DNA from: Metridium senile
Lineage: Eukaryota; Cnidaria; Anthozoa; Actiniaria; Metridiidae
Length of the DNA stretch: 64,000 nucleotides
NCBI GenBank assembly: GCA_949775045.1
Contig: OX459102.1
Coordinates: forward strand, 12,990,370-13,054,369
Reading direction: 5' to 3'
The position numbers were made by a program, and so were the translations under genes. Below are positions 23,800 to 35,939 of the stretch, piece after piece. Position 1 is the stretch's first letter. Every line of letters begins with the position of its first letter. Under the pieces are notes generated by a model. It saw nothing but the letters and a program-made list of their open reading frames with translations. It ran no database searches and was not told the origin of the DNA.

Positions 23800-26530
23800 A
23801 TGCTTTTGCGATTACTCGCGATAATCATTATGACGCCATCAAAAAACGTCAACTTAACTCACATTGCAAAATTTGTACAAAATTTTCAACACTTGTTCTG
23901 TAGTAATATCTCTGTAATGAACGAGTTTACTGTGATAAGAAAAATTGGAGAAGCGTTAGATCAAGGCAATTTCCCTTCGTTGAATTTGAAGCCTCGTCAA
24001 GTAAAGTGTTTCGAGTATATCTTACATGGTTTTGATGTTATAGCTATCTTACCCACTGGTTTTGGGAAATCTCTACTCTACCAATTACTGCCCGACTTTC
24101 TACCGTGTAAAGGAAAAAGTAACATTGTTTTAGTAATTTGCCCTCTTAACTCTATCATACAAGACCAACTTAAAGTTCTTAAAGACCGTAACATTCCCGC
24201 CGATATACTTGAACTGAATACAAAATCAGAGGACGTCGAAAGACTGTTTCGCCAAACAACAGATGTAGATCCTAGTCTGAAAGTGTCTAAAGAAGTGTTG
24301 AATGGTAATGTAAAAATCATTTTTACACACCCGGAAGCGTTGTTGAGTACAGATGGAAGGAAGTTGATGAAGACTGAATTGTTTCAGAAGAATGTTGCCG
24401 CTTGTGTTGTAGACGAAGCTCATTGTGTGGAAATATGGTATGTACAAAACACAAAATGTGAATATACGATAACAATGTTTATTGATTTGAATTAACTAAT
24501 TGAGTCTACATCAATGGCTGTAATATATGCAGTATCTACTGCAATACAATATAAGAAATACCAATATAGCTATTTCAAAAAATGTTGGTGTGTTGCATGG
24601 TACTTACCAAGGTTGAAATATGTTATATTCATATCAGTAAATAATATCAGCACAGAATAAAATATTCTGCAAAACCATGCAAACAGGGTTGTGACCTTTT
24701 GTTGCTTGATTTAATATCATTCATGGTACATCTCGAGCCTGATATGCAACAAGCTAGAAAACCTTTGCCAACCTTTTCTGCAATATGTTATATTGTATAT
24801 AATATATAAAAGGTTAACTGTATGAATTTTATTAATAATGATTGTTAATATAATACTTTTCTTTTCAATAATATGTACACCATTGGTAAAATGATATTAT
24901 TTTACTTATAGTAATATAATAGTACAGTAAACATGGGGGCTAACCTCGCTGGGACTAAGAGTCCGTTCGTTTTGCCCCTCATTTAGTGCTACTATGGGAA
25001 TGTATATTTGTTCATGTATTTTAGTTTTGTAACTTGTTATGTACACTAAATGGAAGTAACTAATAAATAAATAAATAAATAAATAAACACCCGCATATAA
25101 GAACACACGATTTTCGGTTCAGGATGATTTTTTTCTTATATCTTATATATTGTTCTTATGTATGTGGTACTTTGTTGGCCAAATTTCAGCCTGGTGTTCT
25201 TAATCCATTTGTTCTTATATGCGGGTGTTTACTGTATTTGACATACAATTCCCACTTCATATTTCTTACTTAAATTGTAATATTATGACCTGGTTTCTCA
25301 TTACACTCTATTGAGACCTATGGTACTTTAATTCTATTTCATAAGTTTTCCATCTTCCAAGTCAAAATCAACAATGAAATCCTCAAGTAGTTTCTTTTAT
25401 TTATTTATAGGGGAGAAGAGTTTAGACAAGATTTTCATCACATCAGTACTGTTAGAGCCTTTCTGCCAGATATACCTGTAATAGCACTGACTGCAACAGC
25501 ACCCTTGCACACGATCAAGAGCATTAAACAGCATTTATCAATGGTAAACCCTAAGATTGTATGTGCCAATCCTAACCGCATGAATATATTCTTAGATAAG
25601 AAAATACGCAAGGCAAACTGCTATGGTAGTGATGGATATGATGAAATACTACAGCCCATAGCAAATGAACTCTTAATCCAAAAAGAACAGTATCCAATGA
25701 CAGTGATCTATATGAAATTAAAGTATTGTGGATACGCTTTCAGGTTGTTTGAAAGGACTCTTGGAGACAAGCAATATGTTAATCAACTAAGAAACCCAAC
25801 ATCAAGATTGTTTGCACAGTTCCATGCTCCACAAACAAATTTAATGAAGAAAGAAATAGTCCATGAAATTAAGAAATATGATTCCAACATAAGAGTAATT
25901 TTTGCAACGTCAGCCCTTGGTATGGGTGTTGATGCACCTCAAATCAACAACATCATACACATTAGGCCACCATCTAACATAGAATCCTATATGCAAGAGA
26001 TAGGGAGGGCAGGTAGAAGTGGACAACCATCAAAGGCAACATTATATTTTAATAACTCTGATGTGTCAAAAGACAAAAGTAATGTCAGTCAAGAAATGAA
26101 ATTCTACTGTACATCACAAAATAAATGTCTCCGAAAGATTATTGTTGAGTATTTGGGATTCAATTGTGTCAATCAAGAAAACTGTTGTTGTGTCTGTGGC
26201 AGTAATTTCAAACCAACTTATAAGAAACATGAGACACCCTCTCATGTCTTAAGAAAGCAAGTGAGAGTGCTTACACTTGAGAACAAAGCCATCTTGAAAG
26301 AACTCATTGGTTTTGAACTAGATTATCACAATAGAGTAGATGGTTATGATCAATACAGTGTGTTCTCATTGCCAATGGAAATTGATATTGACAAACTTAT
26401 TGGTGACATTGAGTGGATTCAAACAGAATCAGATCTTTTGGTACAGCATCGATTGTGGAATGAGGTTTGCTCTGCTAGTATTTTCACATTGATATCACAG
26501 TATGCCCCATTGATAGACCATTTCCAGTGA
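23800..26530 (+). CDS. RecQ-type superfamily 2 helicase of the transposon, 2 exons, 585 aa
   Basis: Exon 1 is 23800-24437 and exon 2 is 25411-26530 (TGA). The joint ATATG/GGGAGAAG restores WGEEFRQDFHHIS, and the total of 1758 bp is in frame. Motifs in order: Q-like LKPRQVKCFEYIL, Walker A LPTGFGKSLLYQ, Ia-like VICPLNSIIQDQ, DEAH box VVDEAHCVEIW, motif III IALTATA, motif V IFATSALGMGVD, motif VI QEIGRAGRSGQPS, and a RecQ-C-terminal-like zinc cluster ending CCCVCGSNF. All catalytic motifs are present. It is shorter than typical host RecQ proteins and has no recognised HRDC domain. Position inside the TIRs and the convergent transposase mark it as transposon cargo. Met1 at 23800 is the most upstream start; Met codons at 23830 and 23917 are alternatives. 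Confidence 0.92.
24923..25246. repeat. MITE in the helicase intron, itself carrying a retroposed insert
   Basis: TACAGTAAAC and GTTTACTGTA ends with inner ACACCCGCATATAAGAACA / TGTTCTTATATGCGGGTGT arms define the outer element. Between the left TAAAC and a second TAAAC near 25083 lies an insert ending in (AATA)n, flanked by the short direct repeat TAAAC and looking like a small retroposon. Confidence 0.75.
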
Positions 26531-26603
26531 ATATTACAAGTTTGTTAATATATTTTAGCATTTAACATGACAGTCAAACCTCCCTTAGCAAGATTTATAT
26601 ACT

Positions 26604-26861
26604 TACAGTGCGACTAATGAAACCGGGGCCACCCAAACAAATGTCAAAATAAATAGTTTTTGAGATCAAACAAAAACTTGTAGAGGGTTCTCACAAGCTA
26701 AGATGTTTCTTATATTCAATCTTTATTTATTCCATTCACAAATAATGAAAAGTTTTTAAGCAAAAAAGTCAAACATCTGTAGAGATTCTATTGTTCATAT
26801 TCTCGATCGTGATTGGATAATCAAGTTTTGGTGGCCCCGGTTTCAGTATAGTCACACTGTG
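26604..26861. repeat. MITE copy 1 (CAGTGCGACTA family) inside the transposon
   Basis: The ends TACAGTGCGACTAATGAAACC and GGTTTCAGTATAGTCACACTG are inverted; CCGGGGCCACC / GGTGGCCCCGG pair inside. Related to the copy at 30146-30417 in opposite internal orientation. Confidence 0.85.
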
Positions 26862-27850
26862 ACTTATACATAATAAAGTTTTACATACGACATACTTAAG
26901 GTAGGTAGTTCAGCACCCTTACAAAATATATCCAATTTAGATATAAAATATAATAATTAGGTGTATTTTAGATATATTTCAGATATAATTCAACTGTATC
27001 TTAAAAATGTAGATACATTACAGATATATCTGAACTTAAGCTGTATCTATAGAGATATATCTAAAATACCAAATAGATATATATATCAAAAATAAATATC
27101 CATTTTGTAAGGGCATAACTTTCATTTGGCTCAGCACTAAACAAATGCAAAATTATATTTCCAAAAGATTCTAACATTTATTATATTTGATTGAAAATAT
27201 AATTTTGCATTTGTTTTGAGCTGAACCAATTGAAAGTTATGCCATGCAGCTTACAAAATGTTTAAATCATTAGCTGGCCTGACTGTAACAAAGTGGTTAA
27301 AAATCTAGCTAATAATCTAGCTAATAATTAAAATGTAAAACCATTTACAAACACTTGTATATCTTGTAGCTTTTCAAAAGCATTCAATAAAATTAACAAA
27401 TGGAACTGATTAAGAGGAATTATTACCTTAATTAATTTGCTTGTTTTGTCCATATAAGCAAATGTTACAATGAGGTCTTGACAGAAAGGAACAACAGATA
27501 TTATTTATATATCAAGTGTCAAAGTTCACTTTTCCTAGTATCTTGTTGGTCAAGAGTGTGAAAGTCGCAAAATATGCTGAGCAGCTGTCAATAATATTTT
27601 GTTGATCGTCAATAAATAAACCGGAAGTCACATTTTTTTCAGTCTTTTATATCTATCCTTGAAGCTTTAATAAGAACACTTCATTTCTTTACTTGTTTTT
27701 CTCTCTTTGACACTTGATATGATAATAAAGCACTCGGGAAACATCTGATTCAGCAAATCATCTGATCACAAAACATACTGTTTTCCTCGGTTCCAGTAAA
27801 TAAGTGTTAAATATAACTATTAATAACAACATATAATAATGACTTTTATT

Positions 27851-27995
27851 ATATAATTGTCAATGAAATACCTATATTTCTCTGTTTCAAAAAATGTGAA
27901 GATATCATCACTATATGGTTACACTGTCAGCTTTACGGAAGCTTACTGTGTCGAAAAAAGTTTTATTTTATTTTCATTGACAATTATATAATAAA
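27851..27995. repeat. Foldback between the two transposon genes
   Basis: ATTATATAATTGTCAATGAAA and TTTCATTGACAATTATATAAT are inverted at the edges. It lies in the convergent intergenic region, followed by an ACATGG..TTATCTTC block of the family seen at 30976-31113. Confidence 0.75.
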
Positions 27996-28081
27996 CTGAA
28001 CATTACATGGTCGCTTGGAGATACACATTTTATCTTCTCGAGTTGAAATCTCTGCACGCCCATGTAATGTCCTCTATTTTA

Positions 28082-31000
28082 TTAATAGTTATAGAAATCT
28101 AATTTATGTTGTTCTAGCCAAATATGGAACTCACCTACATCTAAATAATTCAAGGGACACCTCCTGATATCTTGAAAGCTTGCGTGTGCTCTGCCTTGGT
28201 TATACTCGAAAGGATTTAAGCGAAGAAGGTCAGCAACCATTTCCTTTTCATCTGTTAGGGATTCTCTTGATGTGTGTTGGACCGATCTAGCATGGATACC
28301 AAGAGACTCGTCAAACCTCTCTGTAACTTCCTTAATACCTGGTACAGCTTTGCATATTTTACTTATAGATTGAATGGTCTTGTTTGCACCCATTCTCTGT
28401 ACAATGGCCTTACTGATTCTGTTGCTTATCTCTTGGGCCAAATCATCTTCAATGTTTTGCCCCGCCCCACCTCTCCAGTTCACAAAAAATCCCCATTTAA
28501 ATTGTTCAGAGAGACGTGGTGTTAGCAGGCATTCTATCTGAGCAATACTGACAAACATCTCAATTGCATATTTACTGTATGCTCCCATTGACTTAAACAC
28601 TTGTAACAACAGCTTCTGATTTACAAGATTTCTTTCTCCATCTGCTTCTCTTGCAGTGTCCTTCATTTGTAGGATGAGAAGGGTAAGGAATATAAAGCAA
28701 GTACCATAATTTCTAATGCAATCATCTACCATTGGCGGGTGGTGATCATCATCGCCTTGGCTTAAGAACACGTTGTCGATCAACTTTCCAAAGGTGTCAT
28801 CAAAGTACTCCTTCTTCTTCTGTACTGATTCATGACTGATATTCTTAGGAAACTTGTTTTGTGTTGGCTTCTCTTCCAAAGTATTCATACCAAAGAACTT
28901 CATGGCAGCCACCACAATGTATGCCCTTCCTACACTTAAAAAGAGTTCTTCACTTCCTTCAAATGAATTTAATACTTTTGTAGGGGTTGCATTTCTTCTG
29001 TTGAACTTTTCCCTAAAGTACTTGAGTGTTCCAACCTGGTTTACTGAATCTGCTTTGTGAAGGAATGAATATGCATACTGTAGAAGAGATGCTCTAGTAT
29101 GCCACATAACTGGCTTGAATGGTGAGCAGTGTTCAAAACGATCTGAAGGAGTGTGTGACCCAGCCAATAAGTCTTTTGCACCAGCAAATCTTACTCTTGT
29201 CAGTTGGTCACCAGCAAAGGGAATTTTCATTTCTCTCATGTCATCATTGGGAGTGTCTCTTCTGTGTGCATTTGTCTGACCAGGCTCTGCGACATTTCCA
29301 GGCAAAGGTGGATTTTCCACTTGGGGTAATTGAGGCAATAAGCCTGCTTCATGGTATATTTCTGAGATCCATCTTTCATATGTTCTCAGTATGAGAACAC
29401 AGTCTGAATAACTTGCTTCATTGGCCTCAATAATGGGAAGGCTGGTAATGTGCGATTTCTGTGACATGGCATGACTGTAAGTGTGCTCAATGTGGTCAGG
29501 AATAACTGCCTTTAAAAAACTGAACTTTGGAAAAAACTCAAGAGCAATTCTACCAACAATCACTTTACAGCAGTCAGCATACTTCTTCAACTCATTGTTG
29601 TTTAAAACAAAATTCTGTCTTCTAAAAACCCTGATGTTTCCTTTGGGCTGGTCATTTGGCAAGTGGTTGAATGTCAGCCTGTTTCCAATGAGATTTGATG
29701 CAAAAAGGTGTAAATCATCATTCTGTACTTGTTTTCTTAGGTGTCCTTTCATTATTCTCAGATCCCAATTGTCTCCAGTACCTATATATAACAATTAAGT
29801 TAAAAATGAATTAACAATGCATGTATGATCATGTTGATATAAGATTAATTTTCATAAATTAAGAACCAATAATCAATTAATTATGACAATATAAAGACTT
29901 ATTGCAACAAGCATAGTAACCAGCCAATCAGACCATGCATATATCATGCCAAGTATTGCATATTTCATAAACATCTATTAGCAGATTTTGTATGACTGTG
30001 AAAAGTTCAGTGCTGTGTACGTGCCTTGCCATGACCATGATGTTTCTACAAAGTGCCTTGCTGTGTCTTGACCATATTTGCGTGTTGTGTGTATGAAGTG
30101 AGCTTTTCAAAGCCATACGAAATCTGCTCTACTAATATAGTGTCTTACAGTGCAATGACTTCAACCTAAGCCACCTAAGAAAAACTATCCAATCACGATG
30201 AAGATATGAACAATACAATCTCTATATATATAAATGTGTAAATTTTGGCTTAAAATGTGTATAATTTTCATTATATGTGAGTGAAATACATAAGATTAAA
30301 AAAGAACGTTTTTAGCCTGTGAGAACATGCATGCATGCACAAGGTTTATGTTTGATCTCAAAAAATGTTTATTTTCAAATTTGTTTGGGTGGTCTCGGTT
30401 GAAGTAGTCGCACTGTAATTAAGTCAGCACCCCTACACATTAATAGTTATCACAACCAACAACCAGGCTCTAATATATATCAGTTAGACAACACACAATT
30501 ATGTGCATGGTGCTTTAAATGCATGAGAGGATTATATACCTTCTCGCTCTTTATGCTTTTAATCATTCTATACATATGATCTTATGTGTCTATATATATT
30601 GCCATGGCTGGTGTGTAACTTTGTGTTTTCTAATTGATAAATGAATGTAAATCATTATTAGCTCACCTCTAAGTGATGCTCCTTCTTTAAGCTTTTCTAT
30701 CGTTGAGTTTAAAAAATGCCCTCCCATTAGAGTCAACAAAACATCCCTTCTACCATGCGAAAGGCACACACCAAGCTTGTTGAATCGTTGTTGTAACTAT
30801 ATAAACAAGAAGACAACAATATATATTAAAATATGTAAATTGGTAGTATCATGCAAATATTAAAGAAGTATAGTTATCAAATAACAAAGAACATTTATAA
30901 TATCTTAATACTGAATTAACAAAAAAATATATTATTATGATTAATTGGTTGTATATATGAGATATAGTATAGAGGATATTACATGGGCGCACGGAGATAT

Positions 31001-32789
31001 GAATTTTATCTTCGAGTGTTGATAAGATATCCCACGAGTGAGCGCAGCGAATGAGTGGGATATCTTTTCAACACGAGAAGATAAAATTCATATCTCCAAG
31101 CGCACATGTAATGTTCTGTTTATTATATAACAGATTGAAGAAAAAAAATTTTTTTTTTTTGAATGTTGATTGGTTGAGAGTGATATATATCACACATGTG
31201 TGATATCAATGATATCTTCATGACTAGGATAGGCTTTTTATCTAGTTGATATCACTTGGTATACCACTATATGTTATATAATAAAAGAGGTTATTAACTG
31301 AGCATGAGCTAGGTCTGTACAGGAAAATATCAGTCCATTTAGGTCTACACAGTGCATTGAATGTCCACACTACATAGATCCTTCATTTTAAAAATAATAC
31401 ATGGGCGCACAGAGATATGCAGTTTATCTTCGACAGTTCAAATTAAATTCAATATCTCACAAGTGGGTGAGAATAGGGATATAAGCATTTAAACAAAATA
31501 AATTACATATATCACCAAGGTTCCATCTATTATTCTGTTTAATATTAACTATATATAAACAACAAAATAATTTTTATGCAAAAATGATAAAAATGATATT
31601 TACCATATATAATTATCTTTTTTTTACAAGTGTTCAAATACGATATTTCATAGTTGAAGAAATTTCTGTAAACCAATGTTATTTATACAATTAATACATA
31701 TTGTTTTAATTAAATTTATCTATGTTTGGGAATTAATGTTATAAATATATATACCTGTTTTGTGCATCCGCCTTCAATCATCATAACTGTATTAATACGC
31801 TGCATAACACTGAGCTCATGCCATCTCAGATTCATTAGAATTGAATAAATGAATCCATACTTTACTTGCACACTCGATTGCACTTGGTCTTCTGCGCTGG
31901 TTTTCTCCCCTGACACGGCATCGAAAACGTCGATTAAGAAAGGATGTTTACTAATAATTTCTTCGTAGATTTTAACAAAATCCATCTCGGACAAACTTTC
32001 ATAGTTCCTTCCAAATAGACACGAACCATGTTTTCTTTTGCAAAGTTTCTTGCAGGATGAATTTATATCAATAACGATGTTTTCTTTCAGTGTCTCAAAG
32101 ACATTTGGACAGTGCTCTTTGACGACATGAACAACAGCAGACGCTTGCATTGTGTTTGCAGCTCGAATTATCTTGTCTCGCTGGCGATCGGAAAGCTGAT
32201 TTTCATCTTTCAATTTAGTGGGCTGTAGACAGTTTCCGGGAACAGTGTTAGATTTAGGGAGCAAAGGACAAGGAGTATAGTTATTAGCGAGAGAATTGAT
32301 ACAGTTACCAGAATCTGTGTTGTTGTTATTAGCGGACTTGTCAGTGTTGATTATAGTTGTCGAGTGAGCAGGTAAAGGTGAGCTAGTGCACGATTGAAAG
32401 AGTTGTTTGACTGCTGCAGGTTTGTGGCTACGCTTGGTATGCTTTTCAGGTTGTTTTGTTGTCGGTGACAGCTCACTTGAACAACGTTTTGTTGACAGGT
32501 TTTGGGGCTGAGGAGTAACAAAGCGACCCTGGACTTTTTCACATTGTAGACGAAAGTCGTGCACCTTTTCCAAAAATGCTTCACAAGTTCTGCAAATCAG
32601 GTCACTGATACTGTCCGTTTCTACTATTACTATACCGCAAGTCGTCAGTATCTTTTTAGACATTTCTTTTTGTTTACCTGCGTTGCTAAATATTCGCAGT
32701 AGGTGTCTACTTTCCCTCTCGTTTATACCGCATAGCCTGCACACATTTCGTGAACTTTTCTTTTTTTCAGGTGACTGTGCAACCTCCAT
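28082..32789 (-). CDS. Transposon-encoded ZAD-like / DUF6589-like protein, 3 exons, 954 aa
   Basis: Exons 31755-32789, 30667-30796 and 28082-29781 (minus) join in phases 0 and 1 to 2865 bp with no internal stop. Exon 1 starts near residue 18 with a ZAD-like C4 zinc finger: CRLCG near the start and ICRTCEAFL about 50 residues later. A Ser/Asn-rich linker follows, then a conserved region (SDRQRDKIIRAANTM). Exon 3 holds GTGDNWDLRIMKGHLR, then GDQLTRVRFAGAKDL and SLLQYAYSFLHKADS, which I match from memory to DUF6589. A transposase role is inferred from its position between TIRs and from the partner helicase; catalytic residues are not assigned, though GDQLT is a candidate acidic motif. The stop codon overlaps an AATAAA signal. 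Confidence 0.85.
30146..30417. repeat. MITE copy 2 (CAGTGCGACTA family) in transposase intron 2
   Basis: The left end TTACAGTGCAATGACTTCAACC and the right end GGTTGAAGTAGTCGCACTGTAA are inverted. The right end reads as copy 1 reversed (GTTTGGGTGGTCTCGG versus CCGGGGCCACCCAAAC). Confidence 0.85.
30976..31113. repeat. Foldback of the ATTACATGGGCGCAC type in transposase intron 1
   Basis: ATTACATGGGCGCACGGAGA pairs with TCTCCAAGCGCACATGTAAT, with ATCCCACGAGTG / ATGAGTGGGAT in the middle. Partial relatives lie near 28005-28070 and 31395-31470. Confidence 0.85.
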
Positions 32790-33036
32790 AACTACTTGAA
32801 GTCAGTGTAAATAGACATTCTTTTTACCTTTGGATCTTAAAAGATCCTAAGGTTTAAAAACTTCTCTCCTTCCTACATTTTTAGCTGTATTTTGTAAATT
32901 ACTTGCAGTGTTTCTATGGCTACATTGTAACTTTACAGCCGCCCCCACCCTTCCACCCTACGGGGCAATAATAACAATAAAGCGTTAGCCAATCAAAATT
33001 AAGTATTCACTTAGCCAATCAGAATCCATATTCGAC

Positions 33037-33092
33037 CAGCCGATGCCAGGGTCTTTTCTCCCTCGCGGAAAAAGGCCCTGGGAACGAGGTTG
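33037..33092 (-). repeat. Right TIR of the helicase transposon, 56 bp
   Basis: Exact inverted copy of the left TIR, ending CTGGGAACGAGGTTG. It is followed at once by the TSD GGTGAAGCT (33093-33101). Confidence 0.97.
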
Positions 33093-33101
33093 GGTGAAGC
33101 T
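33093..33101. other. Right target-site duplication of the helicase transposon
   Basis: GGTGAAGCT directly follows the right TIR and then continues into sequence matching the gene B upstream region (TTTCCGGGTCTT, AATATTTATCACGTGG). Confidence 0.95.
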
Positions 33102-34745
33102 ATTTTGGTTGACTTCTACAAAGATCATATCCAGTTTGTTTAAATTTGAAGAAGAATTTCCGGGTCTTATTCAAAACGCGTTTGATCGAGGGGCTTTGTA
33201 AATATTTATCACGTGGTCTCGCTAAATGGAGAGGGATTGGGGAGACTGATAGGCAAAGTGACACGTGACAAGAACAGAAGAAGAAGAAAAAACTAAAAGG
33301 AAAGGAAAGGAAAGAAAAAAAAGGGGAAAAATATAGAAAAAAATTATATATTCAACACGTTCAACAAAAATAATACCATTTACAATTACAGTGGTAAATC
33401 ACATACAACACCGGTATTAGCCTCCTCCGCAGTCTACTCCTTAGGGATTCCTTTGTTGACGCGATCGGGATTTCTGTGTTGAAATATTTGGCAGGGAAGA
33501 ACTGGAGGCATAAAACAAGATCCTTTATTAACTTTCAGCACAAGGATTGTGCTGCGGCTATCAAAACTGGCTTTATTTCAGCTTGTTTAAATAATAAATT
33601 AAACTGAAAGGATTTCAGTTATTTTTTAATACTTACTTTCGATACCGTCCATTGTCTGAATTAGAAATATACGATAGCTATAACGGATGCCCCGTCCGTT
33701 AACTCTAGCTTTTAGTTCTAGAACAAGGATATATATTATGACTCGAGCTGCTGCTGATGGCATCACATATATACAGCCTTTAAATTTAATTTTTACTTTT
33801 ATATTGTATTAGCGTTAACTGCGTAGTTTGACTCATTACTTATATCGGTACCAGGTTTCTCTTCCTCGAATGACTGAAGGAACTGCGCGACCAACTCTTC
33901 TCAGACTAATTAATAATTCATGAGGACAAAGCAAAGGAAATCACTACCGTAAAGGAGGTTTGGATATGTGATCTTAATTAGCACAAAATCTGGCCAACTT
34001 TTGCTTTGAATTTCTCCTAGAATTATTGATGGTTTGAGAAGCAAAAACAAGCACTTGAAAGAGTGTTTGCTCCTCTATCCTTAACACTTTGAAGTTGGTT
34101 AAAAAAAACTTTTACAAATTTTATATTATTATTGTATTGATCTAGTCTGCGTTGTTCGACCCCATCCAACTCTTGGAAATCAATAGACCATCAAGTAATG
34201 GAAGAGGATCCTGCTAATTTCCAGACATATTTTTTTTCTTCTAGAACGACAATAAATCGATTAAATGTAGTACCCAGTTATATATTTAAGAAATATAAAA
34301 CGGCGCGCGTGTCTATGTACTGTGATATAAACACGCTGGGAGATGTAGATCACGAGAGAAGCAAGCTTAGAAACACGAGCGCAGCGAGTGTTTCTCTTGC
34401 TTCTTGAGTGGATTGCTCACAGGCAGCCCAACTATTCTATCAAAGGATTTTTTTTAATGACATATTATAATTAAGTTATGTTTTTCCGCGTGCTGAGCGA
34501 TATTTTGTTAATCATTGAGCGCGCGAGTTGGGTTCCTGTGGTGCATTTGTTTGAATGCGCGCGGATGGGATTCCTGTGGCTTTTCGCAAGCAATCTTTCA
34601 ACATGGGGCTGGCGTTGTTTCACCGTGAACTCCGTCAACCCTTTTTAAATAAGTGTATATGTTTATGACATTTTGGGTTATTTGTTCTTATCAATAGACT
34701 GGTTCCATGTAATCATGATTGTTCTCATTGGGTCTTCCAAGTACA
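33102..34745. other. Spacer upstream of gene A, paralogous to the gene B upstream region
   Basis: Blocks match 49019-49210 (TTTGTAAATATTTATCACGTGG), 50920-51010 (ATCACATATATACAGCCT) and 51770-51870 (TTCGACCCCATCCAACTCTTG) in the same order. Near 34310-34400 a TGATATAAACACGCTGGGAG block resembles 17000-17140. No gene is seen. Confidence 0.75.
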
Positions 34746-35404
34746 TTATACAGTGGGCCCTTTATGGGATGGTTGGAATACTGGATGCTCTACATTCTCA
34801 TATCCAGTTGATTGTCCAGTTGGGGTGTCATGTGTCCCTGGTTCTAGTTGGCCCTCATTGGGTCTTCCAAGTACATTATACAGTGGGTCTGTAGGCCCTT
34901 TATGGGATGGTTGGAATACTGGATGCTCTACATTCTCATATCCAGTTGATTGGCCAGTTGGGGTGTCATGTGTCCCTGGTTCTAGTTGGCCCTCATTGGG
35001 TCTTCCAAGTACATTATACAGTGGGTCTGTAGGCCCTTTATGGAATGGTTGGAATACTGGATGTTCTACCTTTTCATATCCAGTTGATTGGCCAGTTTGG
35101 TTGTATGCATGTTTCCCTGGTTCTAGTTGGCCCTCATTGGGTCTTCCAAGTACATTATACAGTGGGCCCTTTATGGGATGGTTTGAATACTGGATGCTGT
35201 ACATTCTCATATCCAGTTGATTGGCCAGTTGGGTTGTCATTGGGTTGCCAACTACAACCAGGCCCTCATTGGGTCTTCCAAGTACATTATACAGTGGGTC
35301 TGTAGGACCTTTACGAGGTGGTTGGAATACTGGATGTTCTACTGTATTATACGGATTTGATTGGTCAAAGTGGATGTCTTGTTGTCGATGTAAAGCTGTG
35401 TAAA
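34746..35404 (-). CDS. Module C tail exon with tandem about 43-residue repeats
   Basis: The repeat unit runs DPLYNVLGRPNEGQLEPGTH, then a GQSTGYENVEHPVFQP segment and HKGPT. Two frame disturbances lie within it. One copy is read out of frame between a change near 35245 and an 8-nt deletion near 35166 that restores the frame. An identical 8-nt deletion near 34757 then produces the stop at 34746. The ancestral ending (NNHDYMEPVY) lies just beyond, now out of frame. Confidence 0.72.
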
Positions 35405-35939
35405 CTGAAAGAAACAAATATTGTACTATTTGTATTTCTGTGTAACGATCTGTGAAAATGAAGATAAACTTGAGGCAGGGAGAACACAATTCACAATGCA
35501 TCAAAGTCTACAACGACTGGATGGACAACGAAAGCCAATTAAGTCTCAAAAAGATAGCTAAGCTGTTGCTTGTGGGCTGTGGTCATGAAAAACATAAAAC
35601 TGCTAATTTTACTGCTTGGGGTGGTTAGTAGGCTAAGAAGACTTCGAAAAGACATTTCATCCAATCAACTTAATTTATAATGATAGTACTAGTTCATGTT
35701 CTAGTTTAACACTCGACACATACATACAGTCATAAATATGTAGATTCTAACCTGATTGTTGATTATGATCTATTGCCAGGCTCTGATATATTCCAGGTGC
35801 TGTACCATTAGAAGATTGAGGTTCATCGACAGCAGCATAATTATCAAGTTCATAATTTATATCTGTACAATGTAAATGGATAAAATGTTGCTACAATGGG
35901 CACCTTTTATAAATGGCTACATCACGCTATTTTACATTA

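Larger units (their letters stand above)
23205..33092. mobile_element. Intact RecQ-helicase DNA transposon (AcademH-like), 9888 bp
   Basis: Perfect 56-bp TIRs (23205-23260 and 33037-33092) begin CAACCTCGTTCCCAGGGCC. A 9-bp TSD flanks the element. It encodes a 585-aa RecQ-like helicase on plus and a 954-aa ZAD/DUF6589-like protein on minus; the genes converge, with their 3' ends facing each other across 26.5-28.1 kb. Both genes are open after splicing, and the identical TIRs suggest a recent insertion. Several smaller MITEs are nested in its non-coding parts. From memory, Academ elements of the helicase-encoding lineage (AcademH) have 9-10 bp TSDs, so this is the best guess. Kolobok (TTAA) and hAT (8 bp) do not fit the TSD; MuDR-like elements share TSD length but not gene content. 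Confidence 0.93.

Noticed and set aside
23800..26530. Host RecQ/BLM-type genome-maintenance helicase
   Set aside because: It lies within perfect TIRs and a TSD with a convergent candidate transposase, and lacks the long extensions of host RecQ proteins.
34753..35220. Plus-strand repetitive open frame (GSSWPSLGLPSTLYSG repeats)
   Set aside because: Antisense shadow of the tail repeats in module C; the minus frame has splice sites and homologues.
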